From Rhizobium sp. CIAT894 (GTDB taxonomy: Bacteria; Pseudomonadota; Alphaproteobacteria; Rhizobiales; Rhizobiaceae), in NCBI RefSeq assembly GCF_000172795.2, contig NZ_CP020952.1, forward strand, positions 620,001 to 684,000: a stretch of 64,000 nt of DNA, read 5' to 3'. A program made the position numbers and the translations under genes. Of this stretch, positions 52,175 through 60,033 are shown one piece after another. The stretch's first letter is position 1. The number at the start of each line of letters is the position of its first letter. The notes under the pieces are model-generated. The model saw only the letters and a program-made list of their open reading frames with translations, made no database searches and was not told where the DNA came from.

Positions 52175-52666
52175 ATGGGAAGAACAGTCGAGATCCTGAC
52201 AGGCAAGGCGGAGCTCTGCCGCTCGATCATGGGGGCATTGCCCGACTGGTTTTCAGAACCGGAGGTCATCGAAGCTAGTGCCGCGGCGGTCGAGGATCTA
52301 CCGGTGTTCGGCTACGTTGAAGCGGATGTCGTGACGGCATTGATGGCCTTGAAGCCGCATCTGCCCGGGGCCGTCGAAATCGCACTGATTGCGACACGCC
52401 CCGAATATCACGGTCGCGGTGCCGGACGCCATCTCCTCGACGAGGCCGAACGCTTCGGCCATCAATCGGGCGCCCGGCTGCTGACGGTCAAGACGCTCGC
52501 CCCGCGCGGCCTCGACGAACCGCAATTCGAGGCGACGCGGCGGTTTTATGATCGCAACGGCTTCGTCAGGGCAGAGGTCTTTGCGACGCTCTGGCACGAG
52601 GATCATCCGTGTCTGTTCATGGTCAAGCCGCTCGCTGCGGTCCAGGCAGGTGAGTCTGCATTTTGA
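52175..52666 (+). CDS. GNAT acetyltransferase in siderophore locus
   Basis: A 163-residue GNAT acetyltransferase with the acetyl-CoA motif ATRPEYHGRGAGRHLLDEAERFGHQSGAR near residue 80-105 and the late YDRNGFVRAE strand. It overlaps the FhuD-like gene by four bases (TTGA), so it is made with the uptake system. Vicibactin needs an N2-acetylation step (VbsC); this gene is a candidate, but its size and position do not prove it. Alternatives are general amine acetylation or iron-complex processing. An IRO box lies directly upstream. Confidence 0.75.
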   Translation: MGRTVEILTGKAELCRSIMGALPDWFSEPEVIEASAAAVEDLPVFGYVEADVVTALMALKPHLPGAVEIALIATRPEYHGRGAGRHLLDEAERFGHQSGARLLTVKTLAPRGLDEPQFEATRRFYDRNGFVRAEVFATLWHEDHPCLFMVKPLAAVQAGESAF

Positions 52667-53532
52667 GACGACGAGACTTTCTGCTTGGCGCCTTGGCCTT
52701 GACCGGCGCACCCGCCATCGCGAACGCCGGCGACGGCGGGGTGGTTTCGCTCGACTATGGGCTGGCGTCGACGATGCTTGCGCTCGGCGAGATACCGCGC
52801 GCGGTCGTCTCCTTGAGAAACTGGGCGGAATGGGTCGTCGAGCCGGCGATGCCGCCTGATGTTGTCGATCTCGGCACCACGTCGGAGATCAACCTCGAAG
52901 TGCTCACCAGCATCCGACCGTCGCTCATTCTCAGCACCCCTTTCCTTGCCGCACTGGATGAAAAGCTGGCGCGGATCGCGCCGGTGGAAAGGTTCACCAT
53001 CTATGCCGAGCACGCAGAGGCGCTCGACTGTTCCTACGCCGAAACGCTGCGGCTCGGAACGATGATCGGGCGGCCAAAGGAAACAAAGGCATTTCTGTCC
53101 CATGCCGACGCCGCATTCGATCGGTTGCGGGAGCGGACAAAGAGCCTGTCTGCGCCTCCGGTTGCCGTCATCAACTTCATCGACAGCAGGCATGCGCGCA
53201 TCTATGGCGGCCCCGGGCTTTTCGGCGGCGCCATGAAGCGCATCGGCATCGAGAATGCCTGGAAGGGCGAGACCAGCTACTGGGGATTTCAAACGATCGG
53301 CCTGGAACAGCTCGCCGAACTCGACGAAGAAGCGCATCTGATCGTCGTTTCGCCGCTGCTTCCGCCTGACGTCCTCACGCAGCTTTCCGACAGCCCGCTC
53401 TGGACCAGCCTTCCCTTCGTCAGACAGCGGCGGATCTCCGTCATTCCTGGCGTCCTGATGTTCGGAATGGTCGAGGAGGCGCTGCGATTTTCGACCCTCG
53501 TAGTAGATACCCTGGAGACTGCCGCCCGATGA
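52663..53532 (+). CDS. fhuD: Siderophore-binding periplasmic protein (FhuD family)
   Basis: A 289-residue periplasmic_binding_2 protein with a Tat-type leader (MRRRDFLLGALALTGAPAIANAG) and the FhuD pattern (VVSLDYGLASTMLALGEIPRAVVS, EVLTSIRPSLILSTP, YWGFQTIGLEQLAEL). It would bind the ferric hydroxamate in the periplasm. The TTG start is coupled to the GNAT stop, and its stop overlaps the fhuB ATG. The hydroxamate specificity is inferred. Confidence 0.9.
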   Translation: MRRRDFLLGALALTGAPAIANAGDGGVVSLDYGLASTMLALGEIPRAVVSLRNWAEWVVEPAMPPDVVDLGTTSEINLEVLTSIRPSLILSTPFLAALDEKLARIAPVERFTIYAEHAEALDCSYAETLRLGTMIGRPKETKAFLSHADAAFDRLRERTKSLSAPPVAVINFIDSRHARIYGGPGLFGGAMKRIGIENAWKGETSYWGFQTIGLEQLAELDEEAHLIVVSPLLPPDVLTQLSDSPLWTSLPFVRQRRISVIPGVLMFGMVEEALRFSTLVVDTLETAAR

Positions 53533-55496
53533 AGGCTGGATTTTCTTACTTCGGGGCGCCCGCACTTGCGGCGCTGCTGCTCTTTTCCGGATTGGGCCTT
53601 GCCCTATTGGAGGTGTTGCCGGCGCTGCCTCACCTTGAGGCTGCGACCGGCGACTATGATGCCGAGCGCCTTCTCCTCGTCTATTCGACGCTTCCGCGCA
53701 TGGCGACGGCGCTGATAGCAGGCGCTGCCCTCGCGCTCTCCGGCACGATCCTGCAACAGGTGCTGCGCAATCCGCTAGCCTCGCCGACGACGCTCGGCGT
53801 CTCGGCCGGTGCCAATCTGGCGCTGGTTTCGGTCATGCTCGCCTTCCCCTCGCTGACCGGATGGGGCCGGGACGCGGTCGCGCTCGGCGGAAGTGCGGCG
53901 GCTGCCATCGCCATCTTTTCGATCAGCGCCCGGCACGGCTTCTCGCCCTTTTCCCTCATCCTGTCGGGCATGATCGTCGGCCTCTGGTGCGGGGCGGCGG
54001 CAGCCATCCTGGTGCTGATGAACGATCAATATCTCTCGGGGATTTTCATCTGGGGCGCCGGGTCGCTGTCACAACAAAGCTGGGCGATCCCGATGTCGCT
54101 GCTGCCGAAGGTGGCGCTGCTCTGCGGGCTTGCGTTTCTCGCCACGAGACCGCTCGCTCTCAGCCAACTCGGCGATGCCGGCGCAACGAGCCTCGGCCTG
54201 CCGGTCAAATGGGCGCGGAGTTTCATCCTGGCGATTGCCATCGCCCTCTGCGCCCTTGTCACCAGCGCCGTTGGCGTCATCGGGTTCATCGGGCTGGTCG
54301 CCCCGCAGATCGTTCGGCTCGCTGGTGCAAGGCGGATCATCAGCCAGTTGATCTGGTCGCCGATATCAGGCGCCGGTCTTCTCCTGCTGACGGATCAGAC
54401 GATCAAGCTTCTTGCACCCGGCGATTTCGTGCCGACGGGGGCGGTGACCGCGCTGCTCGGCGGTCCGATCCTGATCGCTCTTCTGCCACGTCTCGCCACA
54501 GTCTCGCGCACGCTGCCGGCTACTGCATTGCCACGGCCTGCGATCGGCAGCAGAACGACATCATTCGCCATCCTGCTCGCCTGCGTCATCGCATTGGCGA
54601 TCGCCGCGATCTTTTTCGGCCGCGCGCCCGACGGAGCCTGGGCGTGGTTGCCGGCCGCCGCATGGAATGAAATCCTTCCCCTTCGGCTGCCCCGGGTCGC
54701 CGCTGCATTCGGCGCCGGAACCGTGCTCGGTGTGACGGGGCTGATTTTACAACGGCTGACCGGAAACGAAATGGCGAGCCCGGAAGTGCTCGGGGTCTCG
54801 GCAGGAGCAACGCTCGGCGTTGCGGCCGCCATGTTTACCTTTGCCGCACCGGGACTGCCGCTCCAGCTTACCTTTGCCGGCGGCGGCGCCCTTATCGTGC
54901 TGACGCTGATCTTCCTCTTGAGCGCCCGCTCCGGCTTCGGCCCGAACCGCGTGCTGCTTGCCGGCATCGCCTTCGGCGCGATCCTCGACGCCGGAATCGG
55001 CGTCCTTGCCGCGAGCGGCGACCCGCGCGGCCTGGCGCTGATCCGCTGGATGGCGGGCTCGACCTATTTCGTCGACAACACCGTGGCGGCAACCGCCTTG
55101 CTGATTGCGCTCGCCTGCCTCATCGCCGCCTTTCTCGCCAGCCGCTGGCTTGCCCTGCTGCAACTTGGAACCGAAACGGCAAGCGAACTCGGCCTCAGGA
55201 TCGTTCCCGCACGCGCGGTCTTGTTCGGGCTCTCCGCGATCATGACGGCAGCAGCGACGCTCGTCGTCGGCCCCTTAAGCTTTATCGGATTGATGGCACC
55301 GCACCTTGCCCAGGGGCTCGGTCTTCGCCGGCCCTCCACCCAGCTCCTCGCCGCCGCCCTCATCGGGGCGGTCCTGCTCGTCATCGCCGACTGGGGGGGA
55401 CGTATGGTCGCTTTTCCCTATCAGGTGCCGGCCGGCTTGATCTCGGCTCTGGTCGGAGCCCCGATGCTGCTGATCGTTCTGCGTCGGCGGAGGTGA
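53529..55496 (+). CDS. fhuB: Fused siderophore ABC permease (FhuB)
   Basis: A 655-residue double-length FecCD-family permease: two homologous halves of about 325 residues, each with about nine to ten hydrophobic segments and the coupling motif (SAVGVIGFIGLVAPQIVRL near 255, VVGPLSFIGLMAPHLAQGL near 585). The fusion is characteristic of FhuB. It is the last gene of the GNAT-fhuD-fhuB operon. No ATPase gene (fhuC) follows; 240 bases of non-coding DNA come next. Confidence 0.93.
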   Translation: MKAGFSYFGAPALAALLLFSGLGLALLEVLPALPHLEAATGDYDAERLLLVYSTLPRMATALIAGAALALSGTILQQVLRNPLASPTTLGVSAGANLALVSVMLAFPSLTGWGRDAVALGGSAAAAIAIFSISARHGFSPFSLILSGMIVGLWCGAAAAILVLMNDQYLSGIFIWGAGSLSQQSWAIPMSLLPKVALLCGLAFLATRPLALSQLGDAGATSLGLPVKWARSFILAIAIALCALVTSAVGVIGFIGLVAPQIVRLAGARRIISQLIWSPISGAGLLLLTDQTIKLLAPGDFVPTGAVTALLGGPILIALLPRLATVSRTLPATALPRPAIGSRTTSFAILLACVIALAIAAIFFGRAPDGAWAWLPAAAWNEILPLRLPRVAAAFGAGTVLGVTGLILQRLTGNEMASPEVLGVSAGATLGVAAAMFTFAAPGLPLQLTFAGGGALIVLTLIFLLSARSGFGPNRVLLAGIAFGAILDAGIGVLAASGDPRGLALIRWMAGSTYFVDNTVAATALLIALACLIAAFLASRWLALLQLGTETASELGLRIVPARAVLFGLSAIMTAAATLVVGPLSFIGLMAPHLAQGLGLRRPSTQLLAAALIGAVLLVIADWGGRMVAFPYQVPAGLISALVGAPMLLIVLRRRR

Positions 55497-55534
55497 GGGG
55501 CGGCCGGAGCAAGCTCGACCTGTCACCGCCAGTC

Positions 55535-55738
55535 TCATTTTCTGCGTCGTTCAACAATCCGCAGAAATACGCAAAACAGTATCCGATCTGCGAAGTCATC
55601 TGCTCGGGCCGCTTGTTCTTCATCCAACCTAAAGCATAGCTCCATCAATGCAGAGGCAGGCCCTGCACGAGGCGTGGCCACCCAGATGATCAGGCACGCT
55701 TGCAGTTCATCTGCCACCAATTTCATAGGAAGCTCCAT
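55535..55738 (-). CDS. Possible small protein, low confidence
   Basis: A 67-residue frame from ATG 55738 (or 63 from ATG 55726) with a plausible amino-acid mix (Leu/Ala/Asp/Glu/Arg, ending FLRIVERRRK). There is no clear ribosome site, and its start overlaps the start of the gene at 55737 on the other strand. It may be a chance frame. No family is recognised. Confidence 0.25.
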   Translation of the reverse strand: MELPMKLVADELQACLIIWVATPRAGPASALMELCFRLDEEQAARADDFADRILFCVFLRIVERRRK

Positions 55739-56012
55739 GAGCAACATAATCACGTTCCCCGAGAAGCAAGCAAATCCATCAGGCCACGCAAAAGCGCCCG
55801 GTTCGCCGGAAGAGCAATTGGAAGAAGCCCGGGCAAATATCACAGCGGTGATGGATGAACTGGTCGCCATGTTCGAGAAGTTGACATGGCTCGCCCATGC
55901 AGCGCGAACAGAATCCTATACGGCATCCGCCGCAGCCCAGGAGAGCCAATGCACGGATCGGCAGGGTGAAGTGCTGGACGGACATCGAGCCAGGCCGTTG
56001 ATCGTAACCTAG
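55737..56012 (+). CDS. Small hypothetical protein
   Basis: A 91-residue protein with a polar N terminus (ITFPEKQANPSGHAKAPGSP) and a helical middle with heptad-like spacing (EEQLEEARANITAVMDELVAMFEKLTWLAHAARTESYTASAAA), possibly a coiled coil. A TAGGAAG site precedes ATG 55737. No known domain is seen. It sits upstream of the stand-alone HAMP gene and might be part of the chemoreceptor-like set. Confidence 0.5.
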   Translation: MSNIITFPEKQANPSGHAKAPGSPEEQLEEARANITAVMDELVAMFEKLTWLAHAARTESYTASAAAQESQCTDRQGEVLDGHRARPLIVT

Positions 56013-56158
56013 CTCGCGCCTGCCAAAGCGGCAGGAAACGCCGGTTCGCGCGAACGTCAATATGAGAAGTCAACATCACTGTGCGGTTCCAAGACATGCC
56101 AATCAGGTACGATTTTGCCGCAGTCCGGCTATCGTGGGCTTCATAGGAGATCGGCCCA

Positions 56159-56689
56159 GTGATTGACCAGGACACGAGCGCCAATATGCTTGAAGTATTG
56201 GAAACTGAAGGGCTCCGGACGGACGGAGAAGCCGGTCGATTCCGCTTGGAACTCGATGCCGCTGCTAGCGCTGCTGCCCACGGAGATTTCTCGCGACGAA
56301 TGCCGCAGAACTTTCAAGATCCCGAGTTCAATCGAAGTGCCGAAACTTTCAACGAGCTACTCGCCGTCCTGCAAGAAAGCTATTCCGAGATCAGCCGGAT
56401 CGTCTCGGCGCTCGCGGACGGCAATCTTGCCGTGCGCGTAGAAAAAAGAAGCTGCGGACGGTTCGAGCAGATTTACAGGAAATTCGACCTGACTTTAGCC
56501 ACGCTCCGGAAAGTGTTGGGTGAAAGCGGATCAATGCGTTTTGCCGAGGTGGCGACTAATTTTACCCGGATGACTGCGACGTTCATGACAGAAAGGAGCG
56601 ACTTGGATATCAAGATTGCGAACGACGAGTCGAAACCGCTGGCATCACCTGCCCGAGCATTGTGGGATAGGCTTTTTCGCGCCTTCTGA
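56159..56689 (+). CDS. Stand-alone tandem HAMP-like protein
   Basis: A 176-residue soluble protein with two HAMP-like helical repeats: about 30-75 (RFRLELDAAASAAAHGDFSRRMPQNFQDPEFNRSAETFNELLAVLQ) and about 80-120 (SRIVSALADGNLAVRVEKRSCGRFEQIYRKFDLTLATLRKVL). These match the segment just ahead of the signalling domain in the neighbouring chemoreceptors. It has no membrane helix and no signalling or methylation domain. It could be a chemoreceptor remnant or a coupling module. The GTG start has no strong ribosome site. Confidence 0.65.
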   Translation: MIDQDTSANMLEVLETEGLRTDGEAGRFRLELDAAASAAAHGDFSRRMPQNFQDPEFNRSAETFNELLAVLQESYSEISRIVSALADGNLAVRVEKRSCGRFEQIYRKFDLTLATLRKVLGESGSMRFAEVATNFTRMTATFMTERSDLDIKIANDESKPLASPARALWDRLFRAF

Positions 56690-56704
56690 CATTGGCTGCT
56701 CTCG

Positions 56705-57715
56705 CTAGCAGGCCGAGCTTAAGGCTCGGGAGCGCAGCCGCGTTTGGGACGGTTTTTCTCCGTAAGTCGACGCGTAGACGGCCGAAAAGCGCCCGAAGTG
56801 GAAGAAGCCCCATTTCAGGCAAATAGCTTTGATGCTCTCATCGTTTGTGGGATTGAGAAGATCTCGTCGAGCTGCCTGCAGGCGCAAGGCAAGCAGGTAT
56901 CCTGCCGGGGTTATGTATTTGAACATGCGAAAGCCGGTTTCGAGGGCTCGGGTTGAAACTCCGGCGAATTCGGCCACAAGCGGCATGGTGATCGGCTGAT
57001 CGATATGCTCATGCATGAATTCGATCGCCCGTCGAACATGACGCGGTGCGATCATATGCACTTTCTTGCCAAGAAACGGCGTTAGGCGGTGCGGTACCTG
57101 GCGAACCACGAGATCAGCCATCGCCTGGGTGAGATTCGCCATCGCAATTGGAGAGCTCATCAAGGGACCAGCCTCACTCATACCATCGATGATCGTCTCG
57201 GCGAGTCTTTGTATCGTCGCGCCGCACGCGGTCGTCCCGTCCAATTCGAAGAGAAATTCCAGCGACCCATCCAACGGTTTTTCGAAAATTTGCGCCACGG
57301 TTTGACGAATGACGGACCAGTCGATCAACAGTTCATCGATCAGACTGTTCTGACCGTACATCGCTACCTCGCCGGCTTCGTAATTGGTGTAGAGAAGAAG
57401 CCTGCTTGAGGAAGCCTGACCGCAGCGCGAGCCGCGAGTGATACCCATGCCACCACTGCGCGGAACGATAATGCACAAATATTGAGCCGTTTCCGAAATC
57501 GGCTCGACCCGAAATGTGAATTGATCCTGGTGGGAGCCCCGCACCAGAATTGTCCTTTCGGTCACCGCAAGATCGATCCCCCAGCTGAATTCTCTGCTGC
57601 TCCCCGCCGGCTCGGCGGAAAATGTGCCGAATGCGCTGCCAAGGGTTTCGATCATGTTATCGAATGAGGCGCCACGATACCGACAGGTGAATGGCAAGCT
57701 CTGATCATCCTCCAT
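56705..57715 (-). CDS. AraC-family transcriptional regulator
   Basis: A 336-residue regulator with an N-terminal ligand/dimer domain and a C-terminal AraC helix-turn-helix pair (IEFMHEHIDQPITMPLVAEFAGVSTRALETGFRMFKYITPAGYLLALRLQAARRDLL, then SIKAICLKWGFFHFGRFSAVYASTYGEKPSQTRLR). ATG 57715 has an AGGGAGGAG site. It resembles the AraC protein at 18292-19311 and likewise neighbours chemoreceptor genes: convergent with the HAMP gene and divergent from the MCP at 57969. The inducer is unknown. Confidence 0.86.
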   Translation of the reverse strand: MEDDQSLPFTCRYRGASFDNMIETLGSAFGTFSAEPAGSSREFSWGIDLAVTERTILVRGSHQDQFTFRVEPISETAQYLCIIVPRSGGMGITRGSRCGQASSSRLLLYTNYEAGEVAMYGQNSLIDELLIDWSVIRQTVAQIFEKPLDGSLEFLFELDGTTACGATIQRLAETIIDGMSEAGPLMSSPIAMANLTQAMADLVVRQVPHRLTPFLGKKVHMIAPRHVRRAIEFMHEHIDQPITMPLVAEFAGVSTRALETGFRMFKYITPAGYLLALRLQAARRDLLNPTNDESIKAICLKWGFFHFGRFSAVYASTYGEKPSQTRLRSRALSSAC

Positions 57716-57968
57716 TAACTCCTCCCTGATCGGCCAACTCCCCACGCCGCCGCCGACAACGTCACCGCTGAACTGAATACAACATGTTTTGCTTGGCTAA
57801 TACGGAAGAGGCTCACCGCAACTATCCCCAACGCGAACGCCTATCCACATTCCGAATGCGGAAAGAGCGGCAGAACCGAGGAAGCCGCATGATTAATAAA
57901 AATTTACGGATCCCGATGCTCCCGTTCTCGCACGAGGCTATCTCGGCAAGACTAAGGAGCAGCACATC

Positions 57969-59852
57969 ATGCGAATAACCCTCAAATTTACTTTGTTCGG
58001 ACTTTTTGGAACTCTGGTCGCCATTTCACTTGGACAAGGTATTCTGGGGTTGCGATCCCTATCCACGATCAAGACCGCCAGCCGGTCGATCGCCCTCGAT
58101 ACGGTTCCCTCCATGTTGACGCTCAGCCAACTCAACGTCGACTACGGCGATATGCGCGTTGCACATCTCGGTTATGTCCTCGCCCGCGACACAACGCGGC
58201 AGGAGATTCTTTCCGATTTGAGCAATACCACCGGGCAGATCAGCAAAGACCTGCAGGACTATCAGCCAGCCATCACGAGCGACGCCGAGCGGGCCATCTA
58301 CCAGAACTTTGTAAGCGCAGACGCGGCCTATCAGCAGATATGGCAGCGAGCCAAGACGCTCGCAGATACCGGCAAGCCTGACGATGCGATGACGCTGCTG
58401 CTCGGCGAGGGCAGAACGAGTTATGACGCAGCCGGCGACCTGATCCAGAAGGACGTCGACATAAATGTAGCCGACAACAACAACAACCTGACTACGGCCG
58501 ACGCCGCTGTCGAGTTCAGCGTCACCTCGGCCATCGTTGCCCTTGCGATCGCATTCGCAGCAGGTATGGCCGCGATCATCCTCAGCCATCTGCGTGTTAT
58601 CGCGCCTCTATCCCAGATGTCCACTTATATGAACACATTGCGGGGTGGGGATACGGCGCGCGAGGTCCCCGGACGCGAGCGTAGCGACGAAATAGGCGAA
58701 ATGGCTGTCGCTGTGGAAAAGTTCCGCCAGGCCCTCATCGCCAACAGCCAGTTGGAAGCCGAAACGGAACAGGCTCGGGCGCAAGCCGAGAAAGATCGCA
58801 TTACCGCTCAGCAGCAGGCCGAAGCCGAGGCGGCTGAAAGGCTGCGTATAGCAACTTCGGGCCTGGCGATAGGACTGAAGCGCCTTGCATCCGGGGATCT
58901 GGCATTTCAGCTGGACGGCGCTTTTGCCGCCGATTTCGAAGCTCTGCGTCACGACTTCAACAGTTCGGTTCAACAACTGGCCGCCACTCTCTCGGCAATC
59001 TCAACGGCTACCGTGACCATCGACGGCGGTACGCGCGAAATCAGCCAGGGAGCCAACGATCTTTCAACGCGAACGGAACAGCAGGCTGCTTCGCTCGAGC
59101 AAACTGCTGCGGCACTCGACGAGATCACCACCAATGTCGTCAATTCGTCGAACCGCGCCGAGGAAGCGCGAGTGGTGGCGAACCAGGCGAATGCCAGTGC
59201 GCTGCGGTCCGGAGAGGTCGTTGCAAGAGCAGTCAACGCCATGAGCCGGATCGAAGAGTCTTCGAACCAAATCTCCAACATCATCGGAGTGATCGATGAA
59301 ATCGCCTTCCAGACAAATCTCCTGGCACTGAATGCCGGAGTGGAAGCCGCGCGGGCGGGTGAGGCAGGCAAAGGCTTCGCCGTTGTGGCACAGGAAGTGC
59401 GGGAGCTTGCGCAGAGATCGGCAACGGCTGCGAAGGAAATCAAAGCGCTGATCCGAACCTCCAATGCCGAGGTCAGTGATGGGGTCAAGCTGGTCAGCGA
59501 GACCGGCGAGGTTCTCAAAACGATCGAAATAGATGTCGCCACGATCAACGATCACATCGAGGCTATTGCGACTTCTGCACGAGAGCAATCCGTAGGCCTG
59601 AGTGAAGTCAATGTCGCAGTCAACCAGATGGACCAAGTCACTCAGAAGAACGCCGCCATGGTCGAGGAAACGACTGCCGCCAGCACATCTCTGGCAAACG
59701 AGGCCAAGATGCTCACTCAGTTGGTCGAGCGTTTCAAACTGAGTGGTGATCGGCAGGATCCGCGACGTGAGCCCGTCGCGCCATCTTCATCGGCAGTGCA
59801 GACGCTCGGCAACAGAGTGGCTGCCGCCTTCGGCCGCGGGTACGCGGCATAA
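57969..59852 (+). CDS. Methyl-accepting chemotaxis protein (4HB sensor)
   Basis: A 627-residue transmembrane chemoreceptor. The first helix (8-28) and second (about 183-205) enclose a four-helix-bundle periplasmic sensor. HAMP (LSQMSTYMNTLRGGDTAREVPGRERSDEIGEMAVAVEKFRQ) and a second HAMP-like segment follow, then the signalling domain with the [40 protein letters not shown] tip. No CheR-tether C terminus is present (ends GRGYAA). ATG 57969 is preceded by AAGGAGCAGC. The ligand is unknown. Confidence 0.93.
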   Translation: MRITLKFTLFGLFGTLVAISLGQGILGLRSLSTIKTASRSIALDTVPSMLTLSQLNVDYGDMRVAHLGYVLARDTTRQEILSDLSNTTGQISKDLQDYQPAITSDAERAIYQNFVSADAAYQQIWQRAKTLADTGKPDDAMTLLLGEGRTSYDAAGDLIQKDVDINVADNNNNLTTADAAVEFSVTSAIVALAIAFAAGMAAIILSHLRVIAPLSQMSTYMNTLRGGDTAREVPGRERSDEIGEMAVAVEKFRQALIANSQLEAETEQARAQAEKDRITAQQQAEAEAAERLRIATSGLAIGLKRLASGDLAFQLDGAFAADFEALRHDFNSSVQQLAATLSAISTATVTIDGGTREISQGANDLSTRTEQQAASLEQTAAALDEITTNVVNSSNRAEEARVVANQANASALRSGEVVARAVNAMSRIEESSNQISNIIGVIDEIAFQTNLLALNAGVEAARAGEAGKGFAVVAQEVRELAQRSATAAKEIKALIRTSNAEVSDGVKLVSETGEVLKTIEIDVATINDHIEAIATSAREQSVGLSEVNVAVNQMDQVTQKNAAMVEETTAASTSLANEAKMLTQLVERFKLSGDRQDPRREPVAPSSSAVQTLGNRVAAAFGRGYAA

Positions 59853-59997
59853 GCGCTCAATGGGGCGGAGCCGAAGGGTGACGATGGCGGTCTGCGGTAA
59901 GTAATTTACTTTGGCAATAGGAGAACGGACCATCGCCCCCAAGCCGTCAAGATAGGCGGCCTGGTGGGCGATGGACGATCAGCAATCGAAGTCGGGC

Positions 59998-60022
59998 GCC
60001 GAGACGTCCTGTTCGTCTCGGC
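59998..60022. terminator. Hairpin downstream of fhuA
   Basis: A nine-base perfect stem (GCCGAGACG / CGTCTCGGC) with a seven-base loop, 12 bases beyond the fhuA stop and between two genes whose 3' ends converge. It has no T tract. It could act as a bidirectional terminator. Confidence 0.5.
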
Positions 60023-60033
60023 AGCCCATGCCT

